64,000 bases of DNA from Onchocerca volvulus (lineage: Eukaryota > Nematoda > Chromadorea > Rhabditida > Onchocercidae): positions 1,178,001 through 1,242,000 of the forward strand of contig HG738138.1 in NCBI GenBank assembly GCA_000499405.2, written 5' to 3'. How positions within the stretch are numbered: the stretch's first letter is position 1; each line of letters opens with the position of its first letter. The notes below the pieces were generated by a model, which did not search any database, was not told the origin of the DNA, and saw only the letters and a program-made list of their open reading frames with translations. A program made the position numbers and the translations under genes. Below are positions 26,378 to 39,746 of the stretch, piece after piece.

Positions 26378-27285
26378 TTTATTTTTATTTTTATTATTAT
26401 GATTATGATTATGATTATGATTATAATTATCAGTTATTATTATATTATAGATTTCCGAACTATTTCAGTCTCGTCTGTTTTTTTTTTTTTTTTTCGTTTT
26501 TTTAATCAAGAAATATGATATACATAAATTTACCCAAACTTTATGTATTTTTCCAGGGATGGTGGATGCTAGTTTGGCTGTTGCCGCATTGCAGGGTGCT
26601 GCACTTCAACAAGCAGCTGCAGCTAATCGTGCATTATACTTACGAAATCCGCTGGCACAAGCGCTAGCGGTTCGGAATTTGCAAAATCTCAACATGCAAA
26701 ATCAGCTTGCTGCACTTGGACAACCGCAGCAGTTGAATTTCATTACACCAGCTCTTGCAGCTCAAATGCAAAATCAGGGCCTTTTACTGGGTGCAGCACA
26801 ATTGTCTCAAACAACTACTCAACCACTACAACAACCTTACGACCCAGCAGCTTTGCTAACTGAGCAAGCACGTTTGCAGCTTGTTGCTGCACAAGGTATG
26901 TTCAAGTTATGTTTAGGATGGAAAGATTGTGGAAAAGAATGAATGATTCTATTCATATGTTTAGTATCTATTTCTTGATCAAATTGAATTTTAACAAGCC
27001 GGATTTCCATGGAGATTTCATCATTCTTACATCAGTTTTCCAGTAATTCATTGAAGATATAAATTTATTCATTTATTAATTTTCACTTACCTTTTTCAAG
27101 CAGCAAATCCGGCTTTGATGGCAGCTGCAGCAGCAGCAGCAGCGCGTAACGCTGTGGCAAGTACAGCTGGTACCACATCCATTGGTGAACAATATCTCGG
27201 TCAAGCATTAACAGCAGCATTGCCTGGTTATCCAGCTGTAGCAGCAGCTACGTATCGTACGCTGAATCGTTTTGCACCATACTGA
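21105..27285 (+). CDS. fox-1: RBFOX-family alternative splicing regulator (FOX-1/ASD-1)
   Basis: Seven exons: 21102-21279, 22653-22831, 22974-23174, 23377-23469, 25126-25177, 26557-26895 and 27104-27285 (TGA 27283-27285), all phase-consistent, giving 406 aa. The N terminus is Gln/Ala-rich. The single RRM starts in exon 3 with [18 protein letters not shown] (RNP2) and [12 protein letters not shown], continues in exon 4 with [17 protein letters not shown] (RNP1) and VEGRKIE, and ends in exon 5 with [12 protein letters not shown]. These are diagnostic of Fox proteins, which bind (U)GCAUG in introns and regulate nearby exons in the nucleus. The C-terminal two exons are Ala/Gln/Leu-rich and end FAPY, as in Fox family members. 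ATG 21105 lies 3 nt after an acceptor (GGTTACAG), suggesting trans-splicing, although upstream coding exons cannot be excluded. Exon 4 is 93 nt, in-frame. Skipping the 52-nt exon 5 would shift frame to a TAG within about 40 codons. Alternative acceptors occur at exons 2 and 7. Confidence 0.95.
21520..21775. repeat. A/C-rich low-complexity tract in RBFOX intron 1
   Basis: Strand-asymmetric A/C-rich stretch with CAAAA repeats (about 21590-21632) and poly-A. No coding signal. Confidence 0.75.
23556..23642 (+). CDS. Candidate 87-nt in-frame cassette exon inside the RBFOX RRM intron
   Basis: Between exons 4 and 5 of the RBFOX gene, an acceptor (GAACTTGTAG, ending 23555) and a strong donor (GAA|GTATGT) enclose exactly 29 codons, open and phase 0 on both sides, reading [20 protein letters not shown] then TCYKIRASE. 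Neighbouring exons are also phase 0 here, so inclusion keeps the frame. The surrounding 23470-23730 is clearly less AT-rich than other introns. A GCATG (23661-23665) lies 19 nt after the donor. No homologous exon is known to me; it may be a conserved regulatory intron segment instead. Confidence 0.35.
25353..25971 (+). promoter_or_regulatory. Cluster of four TGCATG Fox-binding motifs downstream of RBFOX exon 5
   Basis: TGCATG occurs at 25353-25358, 25441-25446, 25539-25544 and 25966-25971, all in the intron after the 52-nt exon 5. One more lies upstream (24616-24621) with a GCATG at 25020-25024. UGCAUG is the established binding site of Fox proteins, and downstream sites usually promote inclusion of the preceding exon. 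None was found in introns 1 to 3. The pattern indicates auto-regulation (inference). Confidence 0.65.
26250..26430. repeat. ATT trinucleotide microsatellite
   Basis: About 150 bases of ATT repeats, followed by TTTTTA and GATTAT units, in the intron before RBFOX exon 6. Encodes only a spurious poly-Ile/Tyr frame. Confidence 0.95.
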
Positions 27286-30200
27286 AATTCCACCCTGGGC
27301 TGAAATTTATTGCAATTTTTGAAGTGAAATTTGCATATTGAGAAGAAAAATGAGTTTTTATGTTTATGTTTTTTGTTGTGATTACCTAAATGCTTTCATC
27401 ATTTTTTCCAAAATGAATCAGCAAGGCTGATTTTTTGTTTCAATGCTCTTCCTTTAAATTTCAGTTGTAAATTATTTCTTTGTATCAAGTTGAATTGAAG
27501 GTTTTAAGTTTCGTTTTACTGGATATTTTTCACTGCATATGTTTTAATTTTTGTCTTTTCGTCTTGATATTTTTGTGAATTTGATGAAATTGTAGAAAAA
27601 GGAAGATGTTTTGTGAAACATTTAGCTAGAATATTTTGATGGGATCAGATGGGAATTCATGTCTGGTTTGAATGTTGGAAAGTTTTTAATTTTATATCTG
27701 AAATTCTCATCTTTTTTTTTTTCCTTCGTCGCATGAAAGGTATCACGGAAGTCAGTTCAGGTGCTAACGGAAGGTTGTTAGAATTGACTTGGGAAAATCA
27801 GGCTGGTGATCTATGTAGGTCAGGAAGTTGTTCATTACATCTCAATTAGTAGCAGCGTTAATAGTTTAATTCCACAAAAGTATGCATACAAATATGTTCT
27901 GACTTTCGGAGATGGAATAATTGTGAAATTATCATCACTAATTTATTTTAAAGTCTCAGTTTACGTATTGCTTTAGAAATTTCCATTTTGTTGCATTCGT
28001 GACATATAATATTGTGAGCTTTTTCCATCATTTTTTTTTTCTTTTTTTTTTTCAAGTACTATATCAATTATTTTGAATTATTTTGATTTCATGTCTTTTC
28101 CTTATCAGTGCAATTGTGTATTAGTTATCTGTTGTACTAAACATGCTTGTGAATGAGTAATTTTAGAGATATTGATTTGCATACTCTGAGATTTCGATAT
28201 GATATTTTATATTGGTATGTGTGTGTTTGTGAATGTTTGTTCATGTATGTGTGTGCATGTGGTATGCTTTTGAATATTACGCCTGTGTCTTTGTGTGTAT
28301 GTAGTTCATTTATCCAGCTTACAAAATCCATTATTCATAAAGCTATTGTCCGCGAATTGATCATCATCTAAAATTATCTCTTATCTATATCATTTTTTTT
28401 TCATTTGTTGTTCATGGCAATTTTATCATTATTACTAATACTGATTAAAACCTAAAGCTTTAGCAGCGCGTATTATACGCTTGGAAAAAACCAATGAATC
28501 TTTTTTTTTTCTGTTTAAATTTTGATTTTGTTTATATTTTAATGGTATCTCTTCTTGCATACGGTTGTATTTCATTCTGTTTTTATTTCGCTGTTGATTT
28601 GTTTGAAAGGATGGTGTTCGATATTATCATTATCATGCTTTGTCTGTTATCTGTCTCAATATCATCCATTTGGAAATCCTATGTTTTATCAGTCTGAATT
28701 TCTATTTTATTGCTTTTTGCATAATTTGTCAACTTTGCTATATTGAAAAATGCTTTAACTTCGTTTGTTTTGTTTTTTTCCTGTTTAGGACTTTTCGGTC
28801 TGGATTTGATTAAATTTTAATCTATCATTGGTATTCTATGGCTCAATATTTCTACGGAAAAACTTTTTTAAACTACGTTTCTTCAATTTGACTTTTTTCT
28901 GTACTTGGACTTTGCAGAATGCATGAAGTGAACAATTCTTTAGTTTCATAAAATCCAATGATTGAAAATTACACTTGGCGAAGTACGGTTCTTTTCTTAT
29001 TCAGAGGGATAAGATAAAAAAGATCAGAAAAGGATAGTGAATTTTGAGGATTACTCAGAACATACTTCAAGAATTAGAGATCTAGAAATCTGAGGAGTTC
29101 GGAGTTAAGGTATTATCAGGTTGAACAGGAGTCAAGAATTTTCATTTTTTAGCGGAAATTTTAGAATTAAGAATTTTCGGTCTGAACGAAATCTAAAGAT
29201 CTATTCGTTAATTCGAAAAAATACTATTTTCGTGGCGAAGAATTGAATTCCTCTCGATTGGTATTACTAATTTTAGAATTAAGAGACAATCGTCATACTG
29301 CAAATGTGACTTCGATTAGCCTGACTTGTGATCAGTAACAGTCATTTTTTTCCAAATATGGCCAAGTCCATGACTATTGGCGAAATCAAAATCCTAATTT
29401 CCTCTCGAATGGGTGTGCTATCTCTTTCTCGTACTACGAATGTGATTTTAGCTTCTCTTGGGGTGTATTTTGCAGCTGCACAAATTACACTAATCGGCTA
29501 ACTGAAGCGATAATTAAGCCGTAAAATGCCCCGATACTAAATATTTCAAAAGCAGCTGTGTGACTCGCTAAAATCTCTCGATGAGCTTCTGCACAATATC
29601 AAAGTTGTATGTATTCGTATTCTCCCAAACTTTTATTCATTAGCCAGAATTTTCGCTTGAAGCATTCTGGATTGAAAAACATATCAATTTTTTAAACTGA
29701 CAAGAATTCAAAGCAAAAATTATTAAAGGTTCAAATTTTAACGACAAAAGTAACACCTCCTTAGAAGCAGAGAATATGACTACGTTAATTATTTTAAAGA
29801 AAAAGCTAAAAATAGGTTGAAAAACGAGGTGGGTAAATTCAGAGTATCTTGAGATACATCGAATTCCGTAGGGAATCAATATCAGAGCATAGAGATACAA
29901 GCGAACAACTCGAACATAATTTAACAATCGACACACACAGTTTTGCATCGTTGCCTGCTCAACGTTGGCACAACTCAGTATCACAAACGAATTAGGGATG
30001 AAATTTCGTCACAATTAGAAAAATCTAAGCTTTACAAATGTGCAAATCTTTGCAATCAAAATATCACGAAACGTGTACTAGATACGAACGGCATGCTCCA
30101 AAACGTATAACCGTACCCACTGCTCAAACAGGAATCTAGAACGGCGATATAAAGATCAAAATTTGTTAACAATTTCATGATTGAGATTAGGTAGGCCACA

Positions 30201-30642
30201 TGAGATAAATCGTGTTAACAATAAAGTATCTTGTACACGGAATATAGCGCAATATACTCACGGGAGACAGAAATTCCAAACATAAGTCAGGAAGACGAAG
30301 GACATTGCGGGGAGACAGGATTGTGTATGCAAGGCCATTTTACAATGGTATAGCGGTGGTATCGTTGACTTGAGCTGTACTATCTACGCCGGAAAAACTT
30401 TATCAGCACAGATAATCTTCATGCAGAGGGCAGTAGGATGACGGTAAAGAGGAAGTGGTGGTAATCTCGTACCAAATATTTTCACCTTGAAACGATCAAT
30501 TGCGTAATGAATGCCGAAAAATGGTGGCATAAATCAGTCTATAACGGTAAATAATTTCAATACATGTAAACTACAAAAAATCAATAAATATATGCACAGC
30601 ACATATGTATAATAAAATAACATATATTTGATACGAGGCATA
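27286..30642. other. Convergent intergenic interval with 3' UTRs of RBFOX and RMND5
   Basis: The two flanking genes point toward each other. The first part after the RBFOX stop is probably its 3' UTR. The part at about 29400-30540 is less AT-rich but contains no convincing exon on either strand. A short GT-rich patch lies at 28215-28300. Confidence 0.5.
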
Positions 30643-32803
30643 TCAGAAATATACTCTCTTCGCATCAGCTACTGATGATTCCACTGGACAATATGGACAC
30701 TTCAGACGGATATGACTGAAAGCATTGGATGGAGCCAAATTGGTCGGTGCAACGAAACGTCCTGTTTGAGCTAATTTATGAAGTGCTTCTCGAGAAATTA
30801 AATGACCACAGGTAAGACGCATTGGAGGATTTTGTTCCGTACACTGTGCCTACATATACAAACAATACAGAGTAAACTGAATTAAATGCAGGAAAATTTC
30901 AGCAATTCCAAACCTCCAGCAAAATTTCAAAAACATTTGGGAATCAAAATCACAAACTATTTCGTTTATATAAATGAAAAATTACTTTCAGAATGCTATA
31001 TTTTCCTAATTAGACAAAAAGAACCTTGAGAATTGGACAAGCAAACACGGAATGCGTAGCATTCGGTACATCCACTTCAATCGGTAGTTCATCACCTTGA
31101 AACAGCGATTCCAATGATCGATTTACCATTAGCTGACGAAGGCTGATGAGTGATGGTACCATTTTGATGCCGAGCTCAAGACTGAAGCAAATACAGAAAT
31201 AATACCCGATCATATGCCAAAGACATTTATGGATCTCCCAAACTATAGCTTTTACTCAAATCTTTTGCATCTCAGAAAAAAAAAATGGATAAATCTGATG
31301 ATCTATGGATAAACAGCAAACTTTGCTGACTTGCTCTATATGTAAGCGCTGTAACAAAAAACATAAATGACTTTTCAAATATTAAAAAAAAAAAAGAAAA
31401 ATAGCGCTTTTTTTTTTAATAATTCCCAACGGGTAATAAGGTGTGAGTATGGCTACAATCAGATGTCCAAATTTGAAAGTATTAACAAAGTGATCCTAAC
31501 TTAGTATTTCTAAAAGATCAAATCAAAAAACTGACAAGTAATTAGAATGTCAGATTTACCTCGTCCACTAAATAGGTACAACATAAGATAAAATGAATGG
31601 GTCTGATGATCAATGGATAAAAGTCATACATCTGACTGAGATAATTCTCTGATCGAGACATAACTCGAGCAAGTCGCAACTCGAGTTGCTGCCAAACAAC
31701 GGGATTGAAAAGATCGGGATAGCGAGTCTTACGATCTTTAGCAACAACCGCCCAAAGCAACTGCATCATCTCTTCCGGATTTTTCGAAAGTTGACGACTG
31801 TACTGCAAGGCTTCCATAGTTTGTCCTATAAATGTGAACAGTTTTTTCAACAACAATTATCCCCATTTCAAAACTGCAAATGCGTGGTACCATCTTCCAG
31901 AAGTTTCACGAAATGCTGCTTCTGAAGATCATAAATCAACTGTTCATCTCGCGAAGCATTTTGCTTGAGCCACTGGAGCGCGGGAGTAATGTCTCTTTTC
32001 TGGAACGCTTCCATTAAATGTCGGATATCATCCACATTGAATTCCAAACCCTCCGATGCTGGCAGTTGTGCTTCCTAAAACATTCCGAATTCTACGTCAG
32101 CATCTAACTTAGTTAGTCATTACCAATAATGAATAACTATTGAAAATAGATTACTTTCGTCAAAACATCCGCAACATCGAATTTCCCAGTACTTGTCAAA
32201 TGATTGGTGATGAGAGCGTTCACTCTACCATGTAGTCTTGGATCTGTATCAATATTCTTATCTATTTTCGTTAAAGAACTAAGATCGGTGACGAAATATC
32301 TATCGATAGCTCTGCCAATTTTCGACAACATTTGATGGGTACTCCGGTGTTGATGTGCCATCTCAAATAAAACCAAATCTTTATTTCAGAAAAATTTTAG
32401 AAGAATTTAGTCCCAAGACCTTTCGAATTTCGCAGTATTTTCTATAAATGTCAAAAGAAACTCCAAAAAAAGGCACTTTCGTGAAAGTTATAATGTAATA
32501 AATTTTTTCATTTTTGAGAAATCCATTTATAAATTGCCAATAAGATAGAAAAAAAAAAAAAAACGGTTCATTTCCCAATTCATGTACCTCTTGCAACATG
32601 TCGCCCAGTTTTTCCATCGCCTGAGCAAGTACCACTTCCGCGGTTACTGACAATTCCGCCTCTGGATCATCGTCAATCAATAATTCGTTATAAACACGAC
32701 GCACTAGTTCGATTTGCCGTGCTATAGCCGGTGTCCATTGACTTTTAAAGGTTTCTAGTGTATCCAAAACACGAGTAACACGCCCTGCGACTATATCCAC
32801 CAT
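30643..32803 (-). CDS. RMND5: RMND5/GID2, RING-type subunit of the CTLH (GID) E3 ubiquitin ligase
   Basis: Six exons in transcription order: 32588-32803, 32155-32361, 31891-32074, 31630-31825, 31025-31181 and 30643-30849 (TGA 30643-30645). All phases agree and the product is 388 aa, close to human RMND5A (391 aa). Order of parts: N-terminal helical region (residues 1-72), a LisH-like segment ([16 protein letters not shown], about 117-140), a CTLH region ([20 protein letters not shown]) and a C-terminal RMND5-type RING with [31 protein letters not shown] and LKCPYCP. RMND5 with MAEA forms the catalytic pair of the CTLH complex, which ubiquitinates metabolic and developmental substrates. The loop between the RING histidine and CPYC is about 16 residues longer than in human RMND5A. 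The acceptor of exon 2 is ATTTGAG rather than CAG. Confidence 0.95.
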
Positions 32804-34199
32804 TGTGTCCTTTTTTTCTAAATATTTCACGAAACACTTTAGATTTTAAGCCATTTTAAAATGCTCATACGTCACCAACTACTCATATACAAATCACATC
32901 AAAACTGATCAAATTTCAATTTTCTTACCCAAAATTTTTAAATTCTTTATCCAAAATAATTGGAATATTTCTAACACAATTTCATTCATGACTGAAATAT
33001 TCTTAAAATTATTCCATTCACGATTATTCCAAACTACCTTCTTATGGCTAAATCTACTGAAAAAAAAAAAACGAAATAAAATAAACTGCAAAGTATATGG
33101 CACTTGACCAAATAAACGGAAGTACAAAACTGTGGCAAACCGAGGTTTTATGGACTGCAAGTTATGCATGAGTATTTGGGAATGGTAGAAGGCAAATAGC
33201 TTTCACAATGATCTCAGACTCAATATGACAGCATTCTGTAGATCACGGTGAAGGCCTACTGCCCTCACCAATTTTCTCTTTTTTTTTTCTCTCTTTCTTT
33301 GTTAACATATATCCTGATATTGTTTGACGTCTTTCAGTGATAACAATAATTCAGCAAAAATTGGTTTCTATTAAATTGCACCAGACGACTATCCAGGGAA
33401 TGGAAATAGTCGAAATCCGAAATATATTAGACGACGCGAATTGTAGCTTGGCAAATGAAATCATTCGATGATGAAGGAAGGCATTCATCCAGCATACAGC
33501 CAGCAACAACACAGCAGCGAGAGGAGACGAAAACTAGAGTTGTTCAACCGATCTGATCGATTACTAAATGTTCCTTGTCGTCGAGATGGTGATGGCAACT
33601 ATACGAAAAATCATAACGCTTCAATAGTACTATTCAAATTATAACAAAATTTCTCATAACATTTCCTTCTTCCAATTTTCCAGATGATAAAAAATTTTAA
33701 AACTTTATTAGTACCGCCATTATTTTATAAATATAATAATTACTTACCACTAACATCAATACTAACTAGTCTCTCTAGTTAATTGAATTACAAATCATTG
33801 CTATAAATTAATATCTATAACTATTTACTTATTTCGCTCACTTACTGTTCCACTGCTCCTTGTTGTAGAAATTCGGGGAAATGATGATGGTACTTAGTCG
33901 ATCGCAAGAAAAATTCGACACATTGGAATTGGAGGCTATCATCATCCCATCAGTTTGGGGCAACCATACACACAACATGCAAAATGCATTACTGTGTGCC
34001 GTGTGTGCTACTCCTGCTGCTGCTGTTGCCGTTTGCTGTTGCCTGCCTGATGATGACTTGCCATCAGCAGTACTGCAAATACATACACACATACATACAT
34101 ACACATACACCAAACAAACGGTTGATGAAGGAAGACGAGGACGGAATGAAGAAGTACGAATGAACAAAATTATTGAAAGAGTTTGTGTTTGCAAGGCGG

Positions 34200-34780
34200 T
34201 CCTGCGCTGTCGTCTATTTTACACGCTTCTCTTCTCGTCATCCAACTAACCCCAAAATCAACACCTCCCCTCCTCCATCCATCCCATCCACCCCACCTTT
34301 CCAACCCATTTCCTCTTCCATCTACTTCCTAAACTTTTCTATATTACTACCATTACTAATACTATCACTACTACCTTTGCTTGCTATAGCCATAAATGTT
34401 GACGACGAGCTAACCTAACTTATGTCCTCCTAACTCTACTCTCCCAACTAACTAGCTTTCTTTTGTTGCTGTAGAATTATTGTTACAATTACTCCTAGCT
34501 ATACGAATAAATGTAGTATCATCATAGATCCATCCATTTATTCATCCATCCACCCACCTATCCTCTCATTCCATTTTCGTTAGCTATCGTCATCCATCCG
34601 TAACATTGTTTGCAGTACCAAAATTACATCCCAATTCCATCTCCGTACTGTACTACTCCTATTTCTCCTCTTATATAACATTTTGTATCCATCCACTATC
34701 TACCACCACCATCAGCAGCACCACCACCACCATATTAGCTATTCTTTTTCCTCTACTGATGATGCTGATGATACAGCTGG
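34200..34780. repeat. Strand-asymmetric pyrimidine-rich tract with ATCC/CCACC motifs
   Basis: Nearly 600 bases dominated by C, T and A on the plus strand (CATCCATCC, CACCACCACC and CTCCTC patches) with few G. Low complexity, no exon supported. Confidence 0.7.
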
Positions 34781-36048
34781 GCTTCTGGAATTTTCGGGAA
34801 AACGAACTTCACAGAATAGCTCCGACTAACTGAAGAGCAAGGGTGGAGAGAAGAGAGAGAAAGGAAAAGTGGGAAGTCAACTTTAAAAAAAAAAAAAAGT
34901 GCAATCAAGTCGATAAAAGATTCTGATAACCTTGGAGAGGATCAGGCTGCCAAACGGAATCAAACGTTAATCAACAAAACTTTTAAAGTCGGCTTTTTTT
35001 TTTTCTCTTTGCCTCTCTCTCTCTCTCTCTCTTCCTAAACCTGAACTGATGATGATGATGATAATAATAATAATGATAAGGAAAGTAATGCTGCTGCAAC
35101 CGCTTCCTTGCTTGCATATTTTCATTTCGGAAGGAATGCCCCCGATTTTTAACCTCTCCATCAATATCAACGACCTTCTGCTACTCTTGACTAGATGAGA
35201 CAGTGATGATGATGATGATGTCTCTTCTTCATCTATACATATTTCATCCCTGTTACCATCATCAATGTGCATTGCCAACATTTTTGATATTACAATATTT
35301 ACATATGCATATATACATCTATTTCATAAAACTATCCCGATTTCCTTCAGTATTAAAGAGTAAAAGTCAAATAACACGACCACTCAACGGTTCACTAACT
35401 TCGTTAGTAAAAATTGGATGGTAACAAGTGGCGACGATATTGTACCCTATTCTTCCGTAAATTCCTGGTTGATATAACTACAGCTAGATTTCATAAAAAT
35501 GAATACTGCTATCCCATCACTTCCTGGCGCCTTTCCAATCCTATTAATCCTTTAATCTTGAAGTTAATCAAAAAGACATATATGAACGAATTCTGCAGAA
35601 TCAGTTACACTTCACTCCACTTGACTGAAAAATTTAAAATTTCCGGAAATTCTGAAAAAAAAAAGAACATTCTAAAATCTATTATAGCGAAAGTTCATTA
35701 AAAGTAAACAACCACTGAGAGGGAACATATTTTCCCCGGAATTCATTTCGTTAATGAAAATAGCTGAAGGGAAGACGAGATCAGATATGCATTGAATGGA
35801 ACTTTTCGCTCATTGAAGAAACCTGAAGGAACTGAATCTGGAAACTAGAATTAATATATATGAAATATTCTTTAATCTTCTCTTATCTGATCAAAACAAA
35901 AATTTCTACTGAATTCCCACATAGCAAAGAGAATAATATCAGCACAATTTTGTCGCGGCACTGACTAAGCGATCATATCATATCATGCATAACATTTTGT
36001 TCATATTATTACAATGCATTTTGCAGACAAACATATATACATATATAT

Positions 36049-36049
<1 letters not shown>

Positions 36050-36129
<80 letters not shown>
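36050..36129. repeat. CA dinucleotide microsatellite
   Basis: About 40 bases of pure CA followed by CATACA units. The apparent Cys/Val frame on the minus strand is an artefact. Confidence 0.97.
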
Positions 36130-39100
36130 TATGCTTAAAAATCCAGAAATGAGCGCAAATAATAATGGCTAACATCATTTTAGAAAGCGCCGCTATCAAA
36201 ACATCTAATCTGATCGTTTCGTATGATTTAAAATCATCCATCTACCATCTTTTTTTATGAAAATTTTTTAACCATAGCAAAAGTTTTCAACAAAATTCTT
36301 ACTTTACAATGTAATAATCAATTAAACATTTTGCTTACTTGGTGATTTAAATTCTAACTGACTGAATTTAAATATGAGAAGACAGACAAATATGCTTTGA
36401 TCCCGTTCGATAAGCTAATAATACTACCAATAATCAACAATAATGCCGTTGGGTAAATGTATGGAAGAGAGAAGGATAAAGGACAATAGAAATATCCTTT
36501 CGCTTTGCTTATGTGTGGATGATACCGTACATCATACTTCCACATGATATTGTACACTAAACATTACCCATGATTTGGTTCCCTAACTATAAAATCTTAT
36601 TAAAAATTAAGCAAATTTCATAATTTGATTGTTAATTCATCCCTTATGCAAACTAAATTATCTAATGGTCACAATTTTTTTTCTCTTCAATTCATTCATT
36701 TGAACTTGGAATTTTTTTCCTTTTTTTTTTGATCTTTTCTTCAATTTCATTTTGCTAACAAAAATTATTTTAGTGAAAAATTTCTAAAATTTATTATAAC
36801 TGGAATTATTTCATGTAATTCCTATCCCTCCTTTTTGATCATAAAACTATTCGGTTTGATTAATTGATGAATTTTACATCAAAACTTCCAAGCAGACAAA
36901 TTCTTCCTTTTCATTTCTTTCCCCGTTTTGCTACTTGTTACGAACATACGAGCAAATATGTAACGATTAGACATCTATACAGACACTAGACAAACAATTG
37001 CGCTACACCCCATTGCAGTCAGGTTGCACGAAGACAACGACGGCGATGATATTACAAAGCATTCCAATGTTCTCTCAAATGATGTGTTATTTTCAGCAGT
37101 GGTTGAAAACCTCACCGTCCGGTAAAATTAACGATGAAATTTCAATAATGACTGCTTTCAATTAGTTTTAACCGTTGACAAAATACTTGAACCTATCTAT
37201 AAGAGAAATAAACAAAAACGATGTAATAACAGTTTTCTTCTTTTCAAATTCAAAAATCCTTACATGATTCGGGTATTTCACAGTTATAAAGAGACATGCC
37301 ATTATCGAAAAGTGATGCATCACAATTGGAGTAAATGATAGTACGGGTGATCTTAATTTGACAATTACACCAACATGAACATTATTTATAGAAATCCTAA
37401 ATGGTTTCCCATTTCCCGTTAAATATTTTACTGCATTTCCTTTCAACTTTCAACTGACCCAAACTCGAAATTAGTGTAAAAAGAGAAATACAATGACATA
37501 GTGAGACGCAAACAAATTCATACCACATTTCGAGAAGCCTTTAAATCTTTTTTAAAAATTTTCTTTCATTCATATCTTATAATGAATCTTTAAACTCCCA
37601 AAAATGGGAAATATTATCACCATTCGCCTTGTCTATTAAATAAAATCTTGATCTCTCGAATTTATTATACGAATGTATAGAATGTAAAATTTACACTTTT
37701 CAAACCAGCCAATCAGATCGATCATTCGCACGAAACATTCCTTGATCATTAATTAAGTGCCTCCAACTCAACGCTCTACCCCTACTCTCGGAATTAGATG
37801 ACTCCAAGAATTTCAGTGATTTTATGCTTCCACACCTAATGCTTTTCAGACAACGTCCTCTAAATTTGTTAGATTCTCCGAAAAGTTATCTTAAAATTTA
37901 TATCTCACATTTTCCCGAACAACACTTCCATTTTTTAAAACAAAACAACTGCCTAACAATATCTACTTTTTACTCATCTTTTCTCAAGGCAAAATAACAC
38001 TCAACAAAATACAATGACTCATCTATTAAGTGATTAGGAGGGAATGACTCATGAATATATATCATTTATCATAAAAAACTTCAACTACCGACTATTACTT
38101 TTTCAAGATTTTTACATTTTGACAGTATCAAGTTTTGCTGATATATACTTTCCAGAGCGTTAGAAAATAAAGTCTGTCCATGCAAAGCGGCCATACTTGG
38201 AAGGAAAAAACACTCAAATAACACTATGTTAAATACTTAAAAAGTGCATAAAGTTCTGTTTTCGGTATTTGAGATATCATTTCCAAATTTCGTTTTGATC
38301 AAGTATAAGTCTAATGCAAGTACAATACGATATTATTGCATATAAATTAAGCATATAGTCAAGTCAGTGAATATGTAGGAGAATCAATGATAAGTATTTA
38401 AGCAAAATACCAATTACATATTAAGTTATAATCGATTAATACTTGAATATCTCCATCAAATCTTAGATATCTTAGAGAGAACATCTAGCTATTATGTGGA
38501 AAATATAACGGTAGCCAGTACGTTTCCGGAAATTTCAAATGTATCAGGAAGACATATTATCATATATGAGCCAACAATAGTCTAGGAAGATTTAAACCAT
38601 CGATTTTGCATGCAACGGATGATCGGCACCTTATAATTCACTTCCGGATCACCAAGTTGTCATATCAATGTCGTGAAAAACGTGCAACGTGGAAACTGTG
38701 AGATAGATGTTCCGGAAAGACTATTACAGAGATGTCTCCTCCGCAACGACTTTTCTAATGTTGCATTTCTAAATATCAAAAAAAAAAAAGTGACTGAAGA
38801 GGGGATACGGCAGATACTTGCAAGAAATCACGTGATCCTCCCTGCTTCCAGCATATTCCTGAACATTTTGCATGTATAGTAAAATACATATCTAGGGAAA
38901 TACTACTGTCTTACTTGGCAGGCAATATATTTTGCTAGTTGTACGTAAACAAACGTTCCCACACTCTGTCCAAAGAAACGTATCCTGAAGCAATTTGACC
39001 CCTGACCCCACCAACCGACTCCGGAAGCACGTTAAATCGAACACGAAAAACAACTTGTAACGCGCCTCTGGTTGTAGTCGCATTTTGCAAAAGAGGTATC

Positions 39101-39293
39101 CCACCGATTAATTATAATCATAGATGAACTTTGTCAAGTCAGTGACCTTTTTCTCCCTTTAGCCATACGAAGAATTTCAATAAGAGCAATTCCGATATGC
39201 TGAGATTTGTTTAATCTCTAATGAAATTAGAAATATGACGCAACTTCCATTTCGATGATATAGAATTGATTCATGATAGAATCGGGATGAATT

Positions 39294-39746
39294 TCATCTG
39301 TAATAGTCCTTCAAAATATCTAATGTTCGGCAAAATAAACAGAAACTACAATTAATTAAGTCGATTAAATAAAGATATATAAGGCTAGTTTTGTTGTTCC
39401 TACATAATTGCTTTATAGCGAATACTTCGGAGTGCTTCTCCGGCAAGATTAAATGTACCGGAAGCTCTGTTGATGGAATGGCAGATGAATAACAACCAAT
39501 TTTTATCGGGAATTGAAGTCTTAACCTCCCTTTGTAGTTTTTGTTCATAATCTCAGAGTCAAGCGACGATGTTATGGTTGTTGAGATTGATTTTATTGCA
39601 AAGGTTGGCATTTTAAAATAAATTTCTTCGTTTTTAGGATAAGTCCAAATCGAGAAATGTTGTCTCCTACTTTGCTTTTTATATATGCCTTCTGGTTGGA
39701 ATATGTGTCGAAAAACATTTGTGTTTTCGAGTGACTTCTTCCTCAT
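39294..39746 (-). CDS. Unsupported hypothetical open frame (150 codons)
   Basis: The longest uninterrupted ATG-started frame in the gene-poor centre of the window (ATG at 39744-39746). It contains mixed residues, including RLRLQFPIKIGCYSS and LPVHLILPEKHSEV, rather than a low-complexity run. No family, splice context or promoter is recognisable. In AT-rich DNA this may be chance. Confidence 0.18.
   Translation of the reverse strand: MRKKSLENTNVFRHIFQPEGIYKKQSRRQHFSIWTYPKNEEIYFKMPTFAIKSISTTITSSLDSEIMNKNYKGRLRLQFPIKIGCYSSAIPSTELPVHLILPEKHSEVFAIKQLCRNNKTSLIYLYLIDLINCSFCLFCRTLDILKDYYR

Larger units (their letters stand above)
32804..39293. other. Gene-poor interval upstream of RMND5
   Basis: Probable promoter side of RMND5 (32804-33620), then a long stretch without supported exons. 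It includes a pyrimidine-rich tract (34200-34780), a GATGAT patch (about 35046-35078) and a CA repeat (36050-36129). Open frames such as those at 33838-34249 and 34967-35281 look compositional. I cannot exclude an unrecognised 5' exon near 33880-34200 or 35080-35280, which are less AT-rich. Confidence 0.45.

Noticed and set aside
26224..26505. Plus-strand Ile/Tyr repeat frame
   Set aside because: Translation of an ATT microsatellite inside an RBFOX intron.
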